DNA of 64,000 nucleotides from Solanum dulcamara (GCF_947179165.1 NC_077242.1:32299097-32363096); one strand, 5' to 3'; positions 48,626-59,689 are shown, numbered from the stretch's first letter. The notes: a model not told the origin generated them from the letters alone. A program made the numbers and translations.

Positions 48626-49173
48626 TTATTTTAAAAAAAAACAGTTTTACTTTTTTTCAATTTATGTTGAATTTAGAAGGTAAAGTTTATTAAATATATG
48701 AAAATTAAAAATAATAATTTTAAAAGCTAATTCATTTGCAAAATAGTGGACCAAAACTACTCAAAAGTATATTTAAGACATCATTTATACCTAGGTGCCT
48801 TCAAACATATGCGATATATTTGTTATTTTGTCTCACATTTTAGGTAGAATTTTAATAAAATTTTCTCAAATTACTAATGAAATATGAGTTAAATATTTTG
48901 TTTAACAAAACAAAGAATAGTAATTTTTGGATAATGAACATAATGTATTGGATGAGCATTCATTAGATTTACTCAACATTTTCTTAACCATTTGACTAAT
49001 TATGTTAAGTAATTACAGTAAATATTCAATTGCTTTATTGTTTAATGATAAAAACATCAAGGGATTAGCTACTGGTGATATATAGTAGTTGACAGTAATG
49101 GTTTTTATTGGTGTTCAGTTGAAGGCATAATTGGTGTGGGGAGGCCTGATAATTGTGGTAGATGAGAGCAATA
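48626..49173. other. AT-rich spacer, nothing recognised
   Basis: About 550 bases, strongly AT-rich, no ORF of note and no repeat partner seen in the window. It may be the older flank into which the split LINE inserted. Confidence 0.5.
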
Positions 49174-49181
49174 GTTATGAC

Positions 49182-49814
49182 CAGGGATGGGCATCGTACG
49201 ATATGGTATGGTATTTGAAATTTTGATATGATTATTTCGGTATTTGAATTTTTAAAATTATTATATTATTACCATATCAATTTAATTTCGTATGGTTCGG
49301 TATTTTGAAGTTTGATTTCAATATTTTGCGGTATGGTAAATTGGTAACTTTAGTTTGTTCAACTTTGACTAATATATACTCGTATAATAGAGTATTAAGA
49401 CTTCAATAATTCAAAAAAAAATCTCAATTGTATCATACTAACACATTACATGTAGAAATACATATATTCAAAATAAAGTACAAACAACTTCTTTCCTTAA
49501 TCTATTACATTTAATCTACATTTCAACAAAATAGAGTAGTCAAAGTTTCAACTTTTAAACATATAGTTTATACTAATATGAGGTTGCATATTTGTTAGTA
49601 TTTAATAATGTATATATTATAACTATATACTTCGGTATGATATTCAGTATTTCGGTATATTAATTATAAATATCAAATGCCATATCGAATACCAAAAAAA
49701 AATTAAAAAATATACCATATACCATACCAAATACCATAATACCAAAAAATCACAATATCAAAAATATCGATATAATATGATAATTCGATATATACCATAC
49801 CATGCTCACCCCTA
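49182..49814 (+). mobile_element. hAT-type foldback MITE with 8-bp TSD
   Basis: 633 bp, noncoding. Perfect 8-bp direct repeats GTTATGAC flank it (49,174-49,181 and 49,815-49,822). Ends CAGGGATGGGCA and TGCTCACCCCTA are imperfect inverted repeats (9 of 12 positions). Both halves are filled with GGTATGGTAT/ATACCATACC words in inverted orientation, so the element can fold into a long hairpin. The 8-bp TSD and the CAGGG-type start fit the hAT superfamily; movement would need a transposase supplied elsewhere. Confidence 0.85.
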
Positions 49815-49822
49815 GTTATGAC

Positions 49823-50181
49823 AGTGATAAATGATGAATGTAGCTGATGATATATGCAGCAATCACTATTAAAAAACGTAAAACTTGATGGACAAAATCG
49901 ACGGCCTTTGTCGATTTTTCAATGATTTTTTAATTTTTTTTAATAAAGAAAACCAATGGATATTTGTTAGTTAATTTTTCCCGCAAAATTGCTTGGAAAC
50001 TATATAATTTTTTTATTAGATAAATAACGGAGTCTTTCAGTTTTTATTATTTATTTTGGAAGATGAGGAAAAAACTATAGTTGATGAGTACAAATTAAAA
50101 TAACGAAAGTATTTAATCAAAGAACATGTGTGGTCTAGTTGTAAGTTGCTCAACATCATAGTAAATATTTGGATTCGATTC

Positions 50182-50219
<38 letters not shown>

Positions 50220-51906
50220 AAAAAATAATAGAGCCCGTCGATTGCTTTATACTGACCCACCATTTTCCGATATAGTCGAGTCCGTGGATGGTAGATGGTT
50301 TGTAGAATCTTTGTACTGATAAATGGCCATCTTTGTAGAATCTCTGGATAAGCATTTCAATGATATTAAGATTTAAATATAATATTAATCTCAGATCTAT
50401 TTAGATTTATTAAGTAGATATAAAAAAAATAACACACTTAATAATAAAGCCTCAGACGTAAAAAATAAATAAACTTAATAATTATATTTTAAAAAATTAA
50501 GATTGAAAAAATTCATTTCAGTAGTCATATTGATGTTAGATCTTTAGAGAACTATGGATGTTGGTTTTTTAAGAGAGTGATGATATTATTTTTCCAAGGA
50601 ATTGGAGACAAGGGTAGACCAAGAAAACCCAGGTGTTAGAGCAATAATAGTATCTTCACACGTGGATTACGATTTTCTTTGTGGTTTCCAAAGTCTCATT
50701 GTCCAGTTGTGCAGAAATTTAATATATTGCAGTTGAAGTTGTTTAATTTGTTATTTCCTTCTCTGTTAGTGCACAAGGAAATCTTCTCATATAATATGTT
50801 AGTATTGCGCTACCGAAAGGCATCTAAGAATCCGTAAAGTTTGTCAGACGTATGTATCAATCATGAAGATTAAATTATTTTTTCCCCTATCTTGGTTATC
50901 ACCTCCCAACTATTATACTTAATGTTCTTGAACTTAGTCCTTTCAATGCATATACAAAATTCCCCTTGCATGCAAATATATATTGTGGATTGGTTTCTAT
51001 ATTCATTGGGATATCAAAAATGATTTCTCCATCTAGTTGAAAATTGTGCTCGTTTTTTATTTTTCTTATTTTTCCCTATTTATACTGATAATTTGAAACC
51101 AAAAAATTTGCACTTTGCATAATTAATTTAAATAAACAAGATATAAAATATGGAGGACGTTTACGTCTTCTTGAAGCGATTAGGTAATATACTAATTGGG
51201 TTCCCGAAATATTGAGTCAAGGTTATGCAAATCTATCCAAAATTATGGGAATTGGTAACAGGAAATCTAGGGCTTTTGCAAATGATAATAATCAAAACTC
51301 CTTGATTAATGAAAAATCTTGAACTTAGTCATGTAAATAAATTTGTGCTTTAAGTAGAATCATAAAAAAGCTTTAGATTACATAATTTGGCGCTTTATAT
51401 TGGTCTTTTGGAATATGAATTCTCAATTAGTAATTGCTATGTAATATGTTAGTGTAGGTGAAGCTTCTTTTTCACATCTAAGCACTTGATAATTAAGTAC
51501 ATTGAACAAGGTATAAGTCAGACATAATACTATATATATATATATATATATAGCATTACATCATCTACAATAATACTAATGAAACACTGCGATAAAGTTT
51601 AATTAATTACGATCGACTAACAACGGACAAATGCGAAGCATGGTGGACCACAACATCACTAATTAGTCCCTTCAGTCATATTCATTGAGAAGAAGTTAAG
51701 CAACTAGAGATTAACAATAATAAATAGCTTGTAAGAGAGCACCTTCCAAACTCTACAAAAATTCATTAAAAATAAAGTTCAAGTCATTATGATTATCACC
51801 AATAAGCTGTACATAAAATATGAATAAAAAATAGCGCGTTTAAGTCAGAGCTAGTAAATTAAATTAGTTAGGTGGAAACCATACCGTTGACTAAAAATTA
51901 CACATT
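49823..51906. other. Spacer without recognised gene; (TA)n tracts
   Basis: About 2.1 kb of AT-rich sequence. It contains a (TA)n run at 50,187-50,216 and another at 51,532-51,552, plus a short inverted repeat AAAATCGACGGCCTTTGTCGATTTTT at about 49,892-49,918 (longest arm 10 bases). No domain is readable on either strand. Confidence 0.5.
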
Positions 51907-51911
51907 ATATG

Positions 51912-52373
51912 TGTTAAAATTGACAAAATTCTAGTTGAATTAATGTGAAGATTTGGTAGGAAGATAATTCTTCTTTGGTATAAAAGTCAAGGTATGAAAG
52001 TTGTAGTTGAAATATTGGTAAACCATTAAATGGTTTCAAAAGATAAACCTTGACATTTTAACTCATAGTGATGTCTTGGATAACATCAAGAGGAAAATTT
52101 TATTCCTATAAATAGGTAGAACTTGGTTCATTTGTAAAACATCTCTCACTTGCCTTCTCATCTTTTAATGCATTTGATCTTTCTCTCTTGAAGTATTTCA
52201 CTTGTGAAATAAATATTGGTTGGTTGTGTCCGAGGATTAAGTAAAATAAAATAAACTTTTACTGAACCTCGTAAGGTGTTCTTTTTTATTGCTGTATCAT
52301 TTACTATTTATTAGTTGTCTTTAGATATAGTAGTTGTGATTTTATCACTCTCTATATATCCGGCTTCCCAACA
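51912..52373 (+). repeat. 5' LTR of the copia element
   Basis: 462 bp. Contains the palindrome AAACCATTAAATGGTTT (about 52,020-52,036), a decayed bZIP-like inverted repeat at 52,069-52,088 and a TATA box TATAAATA at 52,107-52,114. Shorter than its partner, which has extra bases near 56,729-56,745. Confidence 0.93.
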
Positions 52374-52374
52374 A

Positions 52375-52388
52375 TTGATATCAGAGCC
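52375..52388 (+). promoter_or_regulatory. Primer-binding site of the copia element (initiator Met-tRNA)
   Basis: TTGATATCAGAGCC lies one to two bases after the LTR end; the usual form is TGGTATCAGAGCC. This is the common primer of plant copia elements. Confidence 0.85.
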
Positions 52389-52501
52389 AAGGTTTTATCT
52401 GAGTATGCTTTGTGGTTGCAGCACAGTCTGAACTTCCACATCAGAAAAAATTTATTTTACCTTTCGCAATTGTTAGCTAATAAATAGTATTTGTAGGGAA
52501 A

Positions 52502-53380
52502 ATGGGAGATAAGAAAAATGATGAGTCCACATCGAATGTCAATAATGCGTTATCATTGATATCTTTTCTTATGACAAGAATTGTGTCAAATGCGAAATTT
52601 GCAGTTGAAATATTTGATAGGTCAAGACATTTCAGAATGTGGCAGGGCGAGGTTCTTGATGTCCTTTTTCAACAAGGACTAGAAATAGACATAAAAAAGA
52701 AAAGAAGTAGACAGTGTAGGAGAAGAAGATTGAAAGATTATCAATCGTGTTGCTTGCGGTACCATTCGATATTACCTTGCAAGAGAACAAAAGTATCCAT
52801 ACACAAAGAAAAATTCTGCAAGTAAATTGTGGAATGCACTGGAGGAGAAATTCTTTAAGAAAAATAGTCAAAATAAACTTTACATGAAAAAGATACTGTT
52901 ACGCTTCAGATATATCCCAGGTAGCACAATGAATGATCATATTTCTAGCTTTAATAAGTTGACGATAAATTTACAGAATATGAATGTAACTTTTACTGAT
53001 GGAGATATGATCTTAATGTTGTTAAGTTCACTTTCCAATGAGTTCGAGCACCTTGAAACTACTCTACTTCATGGGAATGATTAAGTATCTCTCAAAGAAG
53101 TTTGTTCTACCCTATATAGTTATGTACAAAAGAAGAGAGAAAAAAAAGATGGAGAAGCAGAAGCACCGTTTGTGAGAGGTATTTCTCAGAATTAGACAAG
53201 AAAGAAGAAAGGAAGATCCAAGTCAAGATCTAGACCCAGCAAAGATGAATATGTCTTTTGCAGAGAAAAAGGAAGATGAAAGAAAGACTATCCAAAGTTG
53301 AAAAGCAAGGTCAAACCAAATAATGGGAAGGCCGTCATGAATTCAAATGTAGTTGACTGTGATGACTCATTATAACAGAG
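52502..53380 (+). pseudogene. Copia gag, broken
   Basis: Capsid protein. The ATG at 52,502 follows a 130-base leader. 52,502-52,825 gives the N-terminal part (FDRSRHFRMWQGEVLDVLFQ), shifts frame near 52,690-52,830, and continues 52,827-53,084 with LWNALEEKFF, NDHISSFNKL and LSSLSNEFEHLETTLLHGND. A TAA at 53,082 follows. The region to 53,290 holds KKKGRSKSRSRPSKDE and a ruined zinc knuckle reading FCREKGR, stop, KKDYPKL: one Cys has become Tyr, and a stop lies where Trp or similar is expected. It could not bind RNA as the intact knuckle does. Confidence 0.88.
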
Positions 53381-54700
53381 TCATCCAAATCATCTGATGT
53401 ATAGTTGATGGACTCATCTTGTAGCTATCACATGTTTTCTAATCGGGACTGTTTGTTAATTTACAAGAAGGATAATATGGAGTTATTCACACCATAAAAA
53501 ATAATCCTCTTACCGTATATGGTGTTGGTTTAATCCGATTAAAGAATCATGATAGATTGAGCAGAACATTAACAGATGTTCGATATAGACAAGATTTGAA
53601 GAAAAATCTCATTTCTATAGGAACCCTAGAATCAAAGGGGTTCAAAATCATTGCAGATAATGGGGTAATGAAAATATGCTCTGATGCACTGATGATAATG
53701 AAGGAGATTCGAAGAAACAATAATATGTACCACTATCAAGGTAGTACAATTATTAAAATAGCGGCAATAATATTCAGTGACGACAAGGAGATTAAAAAAT
53801 GACCAGGTTATGACACATGCGCTTGGGACATGCTAAAGGAAAATCCTTGAAAACTTTATCAAATCAAGGATTATTGAAAGGAGTAAAAACTTGTAACTTG
53901 GAGTTTATGAATATTATATCAAGGAAAAACAGACAAGGGTTAAATTTGGAACAAATATCCATAATACTAAAGGTATTTTGACTATGTTCACTTTGATGTT
54001 TGGGGTGCTTCCAAAACACCTTCATTTGGTGGGAAAAACTATTTTGTAACCTTTGTTGATGACTTTTCTCGAAGGCTACGGGTGTATACGATGAAAACAA
54101 AAGATGAAATATTGAGAATTTTTCTCAAATGGAAGGCGATGATAGAGACTCAAAGTGGAAGAAAGATCAAGTGTTTTCATACAGACAATGATGGAGAATA
54201 CAAAAATGATCTTTTCCAGAAGGTTTGTGAAGATAATGTCATCATCAGATATTTCACCGTCAGAAACATACCACAACAGAATAAAATGGAAAAACGTATG
54301 AATCAGACTTTACTCGAGAAAATTCAGTGTATGTTGTCCAATGTTGGCTTGGGCAAACTTTTTTAGGCTGAGGCAATAACATATGCATGTCAACCCATTA
54401 ATCGTTTACCATTTGTTGCTACTGGTGGAAAGATACCATTAGAAAAATGATATGGAAAACCTTTTGAAGATTATGGTTCTATATGTATTTGGTTCAACAA
54501 CATATTATCATGTAAAAGAGTCAAAATTGGACCCAAGAGAAAAAAAAGCTTTATTTATGGTGATTACATCAGGAGATAAGGGATACCATTTATGGTGTTC
54601 AGAAATAAGAGAAATTATTTTCAGCAGGGATGTTACCTTTGATGAATCTTCCTTGACAAATAAGGTAACGATTGAAGATGTCAAAACAAATTGATGGTGC
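53381..54700 (+). pseudogene. Copia protease and integrase, broken
   Basis: 53,405-53,440 encodes LMDSSCSYHM, the place of the copia protease active site. 53,557-53,802 is the GAG-pre-integrase region (TLTDVRYRQDLKKNLISIGT, NNMYHYQGST). 53,800-53,930 keeps RLGHAKGKSLKTLSNQGLL, but the CxxC of the zinc-binding domain is lost to an indel. The catalytic core runs through 53,975-54,366: FVDDFSRRL; HTDNDGEYKND for the second Asp (54,179-54,212); and IPQQNKMEKRMNQTL, where the conserved Glu region reads KMEKR. A TAG at 54,364 ends the frame, and 54,452-54,694 continues with LDPREKKALFM and FSRDVTFDES. Inactive through several stops. Confidence 0.88.
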
Positions 54701-56350
54701 TTCAAAGTAGGTGGAGTTTGAGGGAAAAATAGCATTCCTAACACGGAGAGAAAATGAGGAAACAACAGAAGGTTTTTCTCTGGAAGAAGAGCCAGTTGAG
54801 GGGGAGATTCCATCTCAAGAACCTCAACCACAACTTGAATCAATAGCAACCAGCAAGCAAAAGAGAAAAATAAGAAAACATGTTCGACTCATATATATGG
54901 TAGCTTGTGAAGACTCATAAGAATCACACATGGAAATTAGCCAATCAAGCAATTGGTGAAAATGGATTTAAGAAGGATTTCATAATCAAGAAGATGTTCA
55001 CTACAAAGCAAGGTTGGTGGCCAAAGGATATGATCAAAAGGAGGGAATTGATTATAATGAGGTATTTTCTTCAGGCGTGAAACACTCCTCTATTAGAGTT
55101 TTGTTGGCTTTGGTAGCATATTTGAATTTGAAACTAGTTCAGTTGGATCTAAAAACTGCATTTTTACATGGAGACTTGGAAGAGGAAATTTGCATGACTC
55201 AGCCAGAAGGATTCAAAGTTGACAGAAAAGAAAATATGGTGTGCAAACTTGAAAAATTGTTATATGGATTAAAAGAATCATCTAGATTATGGTACAACCG
55301 ATTTGATAAGTTTATGTTGCAGCAAAACTACAGAAGAATCAAATACGATCATTATGTGTATTTGTGCAAGCTTGAAGATGGATCCTTTATATATTTTCTC
55401 CTGTATGTTGATGATATGTTGATAGCTTCTACAAGTCAAGAGGAAATTGAGAAGCTGAAAACTCAACTAAGAAGGGAGTTTGAGATGAAATATTTGGGTG
55501 AGGCAAAAAAAATTCTTGGCATGGAGATTAAAAGAGATAGACATTCAAAGAAACTCTTTTTATCTCAAAAAGAATACTTGAAGAGGGTACTAAACTGATT
55601 TGGTATGAATGATAAAACAAAATTGGTTAGCACTCCGCTTGCTCCTCACTTTAAGCTTAGTGATGCTATGTCACCAAAAACTAAAGCTAAACAAGAATAT
55701 ATGTCAAGAGTACCATATGCGAATGTTATTGGTAGCTTGATGTATGCAATGGTTTGAGCAAGACCAGATATTTTGCATGCCATAGGAGTTGTAAGCATGT
55801 ATATGCGTAATCCTGGAAAGGAACATTGGCAAGCTATAAAATGGATTTTACGGTATATTCAAAATGCAATAGATGTTGGTTTAGTTTTCGAGCAGGGAGA
55901 TAATCAATATCTTATTGGATATTGTGACTCAGATTATGCAGGTGCTTTGGACAAGTGAAGATCAACTACTGGCTATATTTACACTATTACAAATGCACTA
56001 GTTAGTTGAAAGCCTACTTTGCAGTCAATAGTTGTTTTGTCTACAACTGAGGTAGTGTACATGGTGATTACAGAGGCTGCAAAGGAGGCAATTTGGCTTC
56101 AAGAGTTACTTAGAGAGCTTGGTATTGAATAAGAAGGTATCACAATATTTTGTGATAGTTAAAGTGCTATTCATTTAATGAAGAACCAAGTTTATCATGC
56201 AAAGACGAAACACATTGACGTTCGATATCATTTTGTACAAGAAATCAAAAAAGAAGGTGGAGTCATAGTGTAAAAAATTCGGACTATAGATAACCTTGCC
56301 GATATGCTGACATAAATGGTGACTGCAATCAATTTTCAACATTATTGAAC
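54701..56350 (+). pseudogene. Copia reverse transcriptase and RNase H, broken
   Basis: 54,711-54,920 is the acidic linker before RT. 55,014-55,598 encodes ARLVAKGY-type text, KEGIDYNEVFSSGVKHSSIR, LVQLDLKTAFLHGDLEEEIC and LLYVDDMLIAS with the catalytic YVDD intact at 55,404-55,415. A TGA at 55,596 follows. RNase H runs from about 55,750 to 56,300: WQAIKWILRYIQNAIDVGL, YCDSDYAGALDK (first Asp), a stop, LSTTEVVYMVITEAAKEAIW (Glu), IFCDS (Asp), a stop, and AKTKHIDVRYHFVQEI. Stops sit at 55,756, 55,956, 56,009 and 56,159. Several lie where relatives have Trp, Gln or Arg (for example after YAMV, DLDK-type and CDS), suggesting C-to-T/G-to-A change. Confidence 0.92.
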
Positions 56351-56418
56351 ATTGAAGATTGAGGTTGAAGACACAATCAAAAGTTGTTGAGAGAAAGTTA
56401 AAAATGGAGAATCTTGTC

Positions 56419-56430
56419 AAGGTGGAGATT
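56419..56430 (+). promoter_or_regulatory. Polypurine tract of the copia element
   Basis: AAGGTGGAGATT lies directly before the TGTTAAAATTG start of the 3' LTR, the classic plant copia context. Confidence 0.85.
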
Positions 56431-56916
56431 TGTTAAAATTGACAAGATTCTAGTTGAATTAATGTAAAGATTTGATAGGAAGACAATTCTTCTTTTGTAT
56501 AAAAAGTCAAGGTAGGAAAATTATAGTTGAAATATTGATAAACCATTAAATGGTTTCACAAGATAAACCTTGATATTTTAACCCATAGTGATGTCATGGA
56601 TGACATCAAGAGGAAGATTTTATTCCTATAAATAGGTAGCACTTGGTTCATTTGTAAAACACCTCTCACTTGCCTTCTGATCTTCTAAGGCATTTGATCT
56701 TCTTTCTCTCTTGTAGTATTTCACTTCTATTCTTTTAGAGTGAAATAAATATTGGTTAGTTGTATTTGAGGATTAAGCAAAAGAAAATAAATTTTTGCCG
56801 AACCTCGTAAATTTTGGGTGTTCTTTTTTATTGTTGTCTCATTTACTATTTATTAGTTGTCTTTAGATATAGTAGTTGTGATTTCATCGCTTTCTATATA
56901 TTCGGCTTCCGCAACA
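56431..56916 (+). repeat. 3' LTR of the copia element
   Basis: 486 bp; partner of 51,912-52,373, ending CCGCAACA and followed by the TSD ATATG. TATA box TATAAATA at 56,627-56,634. The 20-bp inverted repeat at 56,589-56,608 is perfect here. Confidence 0.93.
56589..56634 (+). promoter_or_regulatory. bZIP-like palindrome and TATA box in the copia LTR
   Basis: TGATGTCAT-GG-ATGACATCA (56,589-56,608) has perfect 9-base arms, each containing a TGAYRTCA core close to the TGACGTCA box bound by plant bZIP factors. It lies 18 bases before TATAAATA. The 5' LTR keeps the same site with two arm mismatches. A role in transcription of the element is inferred from position and motif only. Confidence 0.55.
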
Positions 56917-57012
56917 ATATGGAAATCAAATTTATGTCCCTTTCTATTTACTACACCATATTAAGTGAATTGTTGGAGTATGAAACACTCTTTAAGAAAA
57001 ATATTTAAGGAT

Positions 57013-57347
57013 TGTTACATTAGGTCTTGCACCTAAATCACACCCCAAAAAACTAGCACAAGGGAATTCAGGAGGATTGTCCAAGCCTGATATAAGGAAT
57101 CCACCTATGTAATTAACTACCAAGATAGGACTTTTGTTATGCTTTGCATCTGATGCGTGAGTAATTTTAATTTTGGGATCCAGCATTCGGTGAGATAGGT
57201 CTTGCTCTGATATCATGTTAAATTAGGTCTTGGATGTAACTCACACCCCAAAAAAACTAGCTCAAACGGTGGATGATTTCTCAAGTCTTATAAAGAGTCC
57301 ACCAATCTTATTAACCACCAATGTGAGACTTTTGTCATTCTTTAACA
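57013..57347 (-). mobile_element. TRIM-like miniature LTR retrotransposon
   Basis: 335 bp with two direct repeats of about 136 and 132 bp (57,013-57,148 and 57,216-57,347), starting TGTTA on the plus strand and ending TTTGCA or TTTAACA. Directly inside the right repeat the minus strand reads TGATATCAGAGC, a Met-tRNA-type PBS (57,204-57,215), so the element is minus-strand. Only 67 bases lie between the repeats and there is no coding capacity. A TATA-like TTTATAAG occurs near 57,285. Flanks AGGAT/ATAAT are a poor TSD. Confidence 0.75.
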
Positions 57348-57352
57348 ATAAT

Positions 57353-58136
57353 AAAATTAAAGGCTACTTTTCACTATTAGTCTTTTAATTATTCTTAAAT
57401 TATTCTTCTAGAAAATACAAAGTAGTTAAGAATCTCATTAAAATTATGGGTAAGTATGAAAAAATAAAATAAAAATCCAAACAATTCTCTTAAACGTTAA
57501 AAAATTCACTTATTTTGAATTATAAAAAAATTTCAACAATTCACCTAATATAAATTAGAGAGAATATTATTCAAGTAGTAATCATATAACGGTTGTAAGT
57601 TAATTTACAAGATGCACTTAATTAGTTATAGCTGGTAGGTGTGAATTTTGACCAACTTGCATATTTAATTGGGAAGTAAAATCATCGAAAGGGGAATATG
57701 TGATAGTCTGAAATAAGTCATAAATATTTATGTGACTTTGAATTATTTTAAAAAAGTAAAATATGAAATTTAATTTAAATTATTTCTAAATATAAAATTT
57801 AAAATTTAATTTTTTTACGGGAAGACAACATTAAATTATGTTGCCATCTAAATGAACTTTCATAAAAAGAAAGAAAACTCCAAATATAGTTTCCTAGCCA
57901 AAGGTAGTTCTATAGTGTCTTGTGAAATTCTATAATAAATAAATGCAATAATGATTAATATGTCAATCAACTTCTCATCCTAGACTCTTTCTGTATCTAA
58001 GATTCTCTAATGGCAATTTTCACGTGAGTAACTTCATGTCCCTCCGTCATAGACCCATTGAACGCTCACACTCCGGCATGTCTAAATGGAAATCATGTTT
58101 ATCTCATAGGAGAAAATCAAATATATGAATAATATA
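57353..58136. other. AT-rich spacer, nothing recognised
   Basis: About 780 bases, very AT-rich, with stops in all frames. A short segment near 57,960-58,080 is less AT-rich, but it has no ORF and no repeat partner here. Confidence 0.5.
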
Positions 58137-58665
58137 TGTTGAAGTGTGTGAAGCTTTTAGATAAGATGATCACTCTTTTTAACACGGTATCAAAGCAAAC
58201 AGAGGTTCTAAGATCGAATCTCGCCACCATCCATATCAAAAAAAAATTATGTACTTGACTCATGAGAAAAGAATCAGAATCGTATGTGAGAGAGAATATT
58301 TAGAATATAATTAAATAATAAAAGTGTGCTCTTTTTAACAGTTTAAAGCTTTTATATGAGATGATAATGTCAGATCATGCAGAGGTCTTGAGATCAAATC
58401 TCATCGCCACCCATATCAAAATTAATTTTAAAGTTTAACCTATTAGAGAGAGCACACTATTACTATATAACTAAATCTCAACACGCCCCCTCATGTGTAG
58501 GCCTAATTCTTTTTTTATGAACCGAGCACGTAAAAATATTTTTTGATATGGATGGTGGGGAGATTCGATCTCAAGATCTCTACTTGTTTTGATACCATGT
58601 TGAATTATGTGACCATCTTATATAAAAGCTTATGCTCTTAGATTAGATGGTCACACACTTCAACA
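58137..58665. repeat. Inverted-repeat element with three copies of one unit
   Basis: 529 bp bounded by perfect 15-base inverted repeats TGTTGAAGTGTGTGA / TCACACACTTCAACA. Inside, a unit comprising AAGCTTTTA, a GATGATCA/GATGGTCA word, a GGTATCAAA-like word, GAGATCGAATCTC and CACCCATATCAAAA occurs three times: about 58,147-58,240 (+), 58,327-58,421 (+) and, inverted, 58,537-58,638. The unit has a pol III B-box-like word (GATCGAATCTC) and a PBS-like word (TGGTATCAAA), so an LTR or tRNA origin is possible. No TSD is clear and I cannot assign a family. Confidence 0.6.
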
Positions 58666-58744
58666 ATCTAAAATCAAGGCCACATATGCTGAATCAATTA
58701 CGACATCACAAAACATCACACCTCATCCTGACCTGGAGAAAGTG

Positions 58745-59531
58745 ATAGCACTGTACACGATACATAATGGAGTCTCCATAGTGATTTTCAAGTCATCTGA
58801 CTATTATGATATAATGATAGTGGAATGTAAGCTCGCCCTGGTTAGTAGGTTTGTCAAATCTTAGATTCCAAATTGATTATATTAGATTTACTTTCAAAGA
58901 ATTGATTACTATTAAGGATTTGCCTAAAATTGAGGCTGATGACAATCGTAATGTATTTTTGGACTTTATAAATGATGATGACTTTAATTTGATATGGTTC
59001 AAAAGAGTTATTACTATCAACGTGTTACAATTATGGCTTCAAGACTAACCGTCGAATTTTAAATAGGAGAAAAATCTTCATATTTCTTTGGGGTGGGTTA
59101 TACCATCTTATCTACCATTCCACCTGCACACTTGACACTATGTCAACTAGCTTGTTAGATTGGTAGGATCTATCACTTGAAATTGATCTTGCAATAAGAG
59201 AAAAAATAAGGTCAAGTATGGCTAAAGTGAGGATCAAAATTAACCTTCTCAAAACTCTTTCAGAAAAGATTTGGGTTGACCTTAAAAATGCAAATTCACC
59301 CTTAAAAAGATACTATCTAAAAGTAGAGCACTAGGGAATTCCTAAGTATTGCAAACATTGCAGCAATCTTGGACATTCTATGACAAATTGTAGAGTTTTG
59401 GAGAGGAAAAAGGCTAATGAGGAGCATGACATAGAAATAGTTTTTGACAAAGATAAAGATGCTATTGGGATACATATGGAACATGCTACTTGGAGCATTA
59501 ATGAAGTTGGAGTAGCAAAAACAAGCACATA
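58745..59531 (+). pseudogene. DUF4283 / zinc-knuckle ORF1 remnant of an L1-type LINE
   Basis: In plants this domain pair marks ORF1 of L1-type LINEs, a nucleic-acid chaperone. 58,760-58,860 encodes GVSIVIFKSSDYYDIMIVEC. 58,851-59,046 encodes FKELITIKDLPKIEADDNRN and VFLDFINDDDFNLIWFKRVI, the DUF4283 core. After a stop and indels near 59,047-59,200, MAKVRIKINLLKTLSEKIWV appears at 59,219-59,280. The CX2CX4HX4C knuckle is intact: YCKHCSNLGHSMTNC, with Cys at 59,350 and 59,359, His at 59,374 and Cys at 59,389. The frame closes with TAA at 59,530. No L1 endonuclease or RT follows; chromovirus sequence begins at about 59,690. Confidence 0.72.
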
Positions 59532-59689
59532 AAATGATGAGAGTTTTAAAGACACCAATATTGGGCAAAATGATAAACATTCAAAATCAAAATGGAATCA
59601 ATCACTTTATAACTAAAATGCAAAATGAGAAGAAAAAGCCTAGAAAATAAAAAAATTCCATAAAAATCAAGGTTAATTTTAAATAAAGG

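Larger units (their letters stand above)
51912..56916 (+). mobile_element. Ty1/copia retrotransposon, structurally complete but inactive
   Basis: 5,005 bp, plus strand. LTRs 51,912-52,373 and 56,431-56,916 with ends TGTTAAAATTG...CAACA. The 5-bp TSD ATATG is perfect (51,907-51,911 and 56,917-56,921). A Met-tRNA PBS, gag, protease, integrase, RT, RNase H and a polypurine tract follow in copia order. All coding parts carry stops or frameshifts. The LTRs differ at about 11 positions in the first 125 bases by hand count, so the insertion is not recent. Confidence 0.95.

Noticed and set aside
49862..49920. CACTA-transposon-like terminus (CACTATTAAAAAAC followed by a TCGACGG...TCGATTTTT inverted repeat)
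   Set aside because: The CACTA start is suggestive, but no matching inverted end and no 3-bp TSD were found within the next 2 kb.
58200..58240. tRNA gene suggested by a B-box-like word GATCGAATCTC
   Set aside because: No A box at proper distance, no cloverleaf arms and no 3' end; the word recurs as part of a repeat unit.
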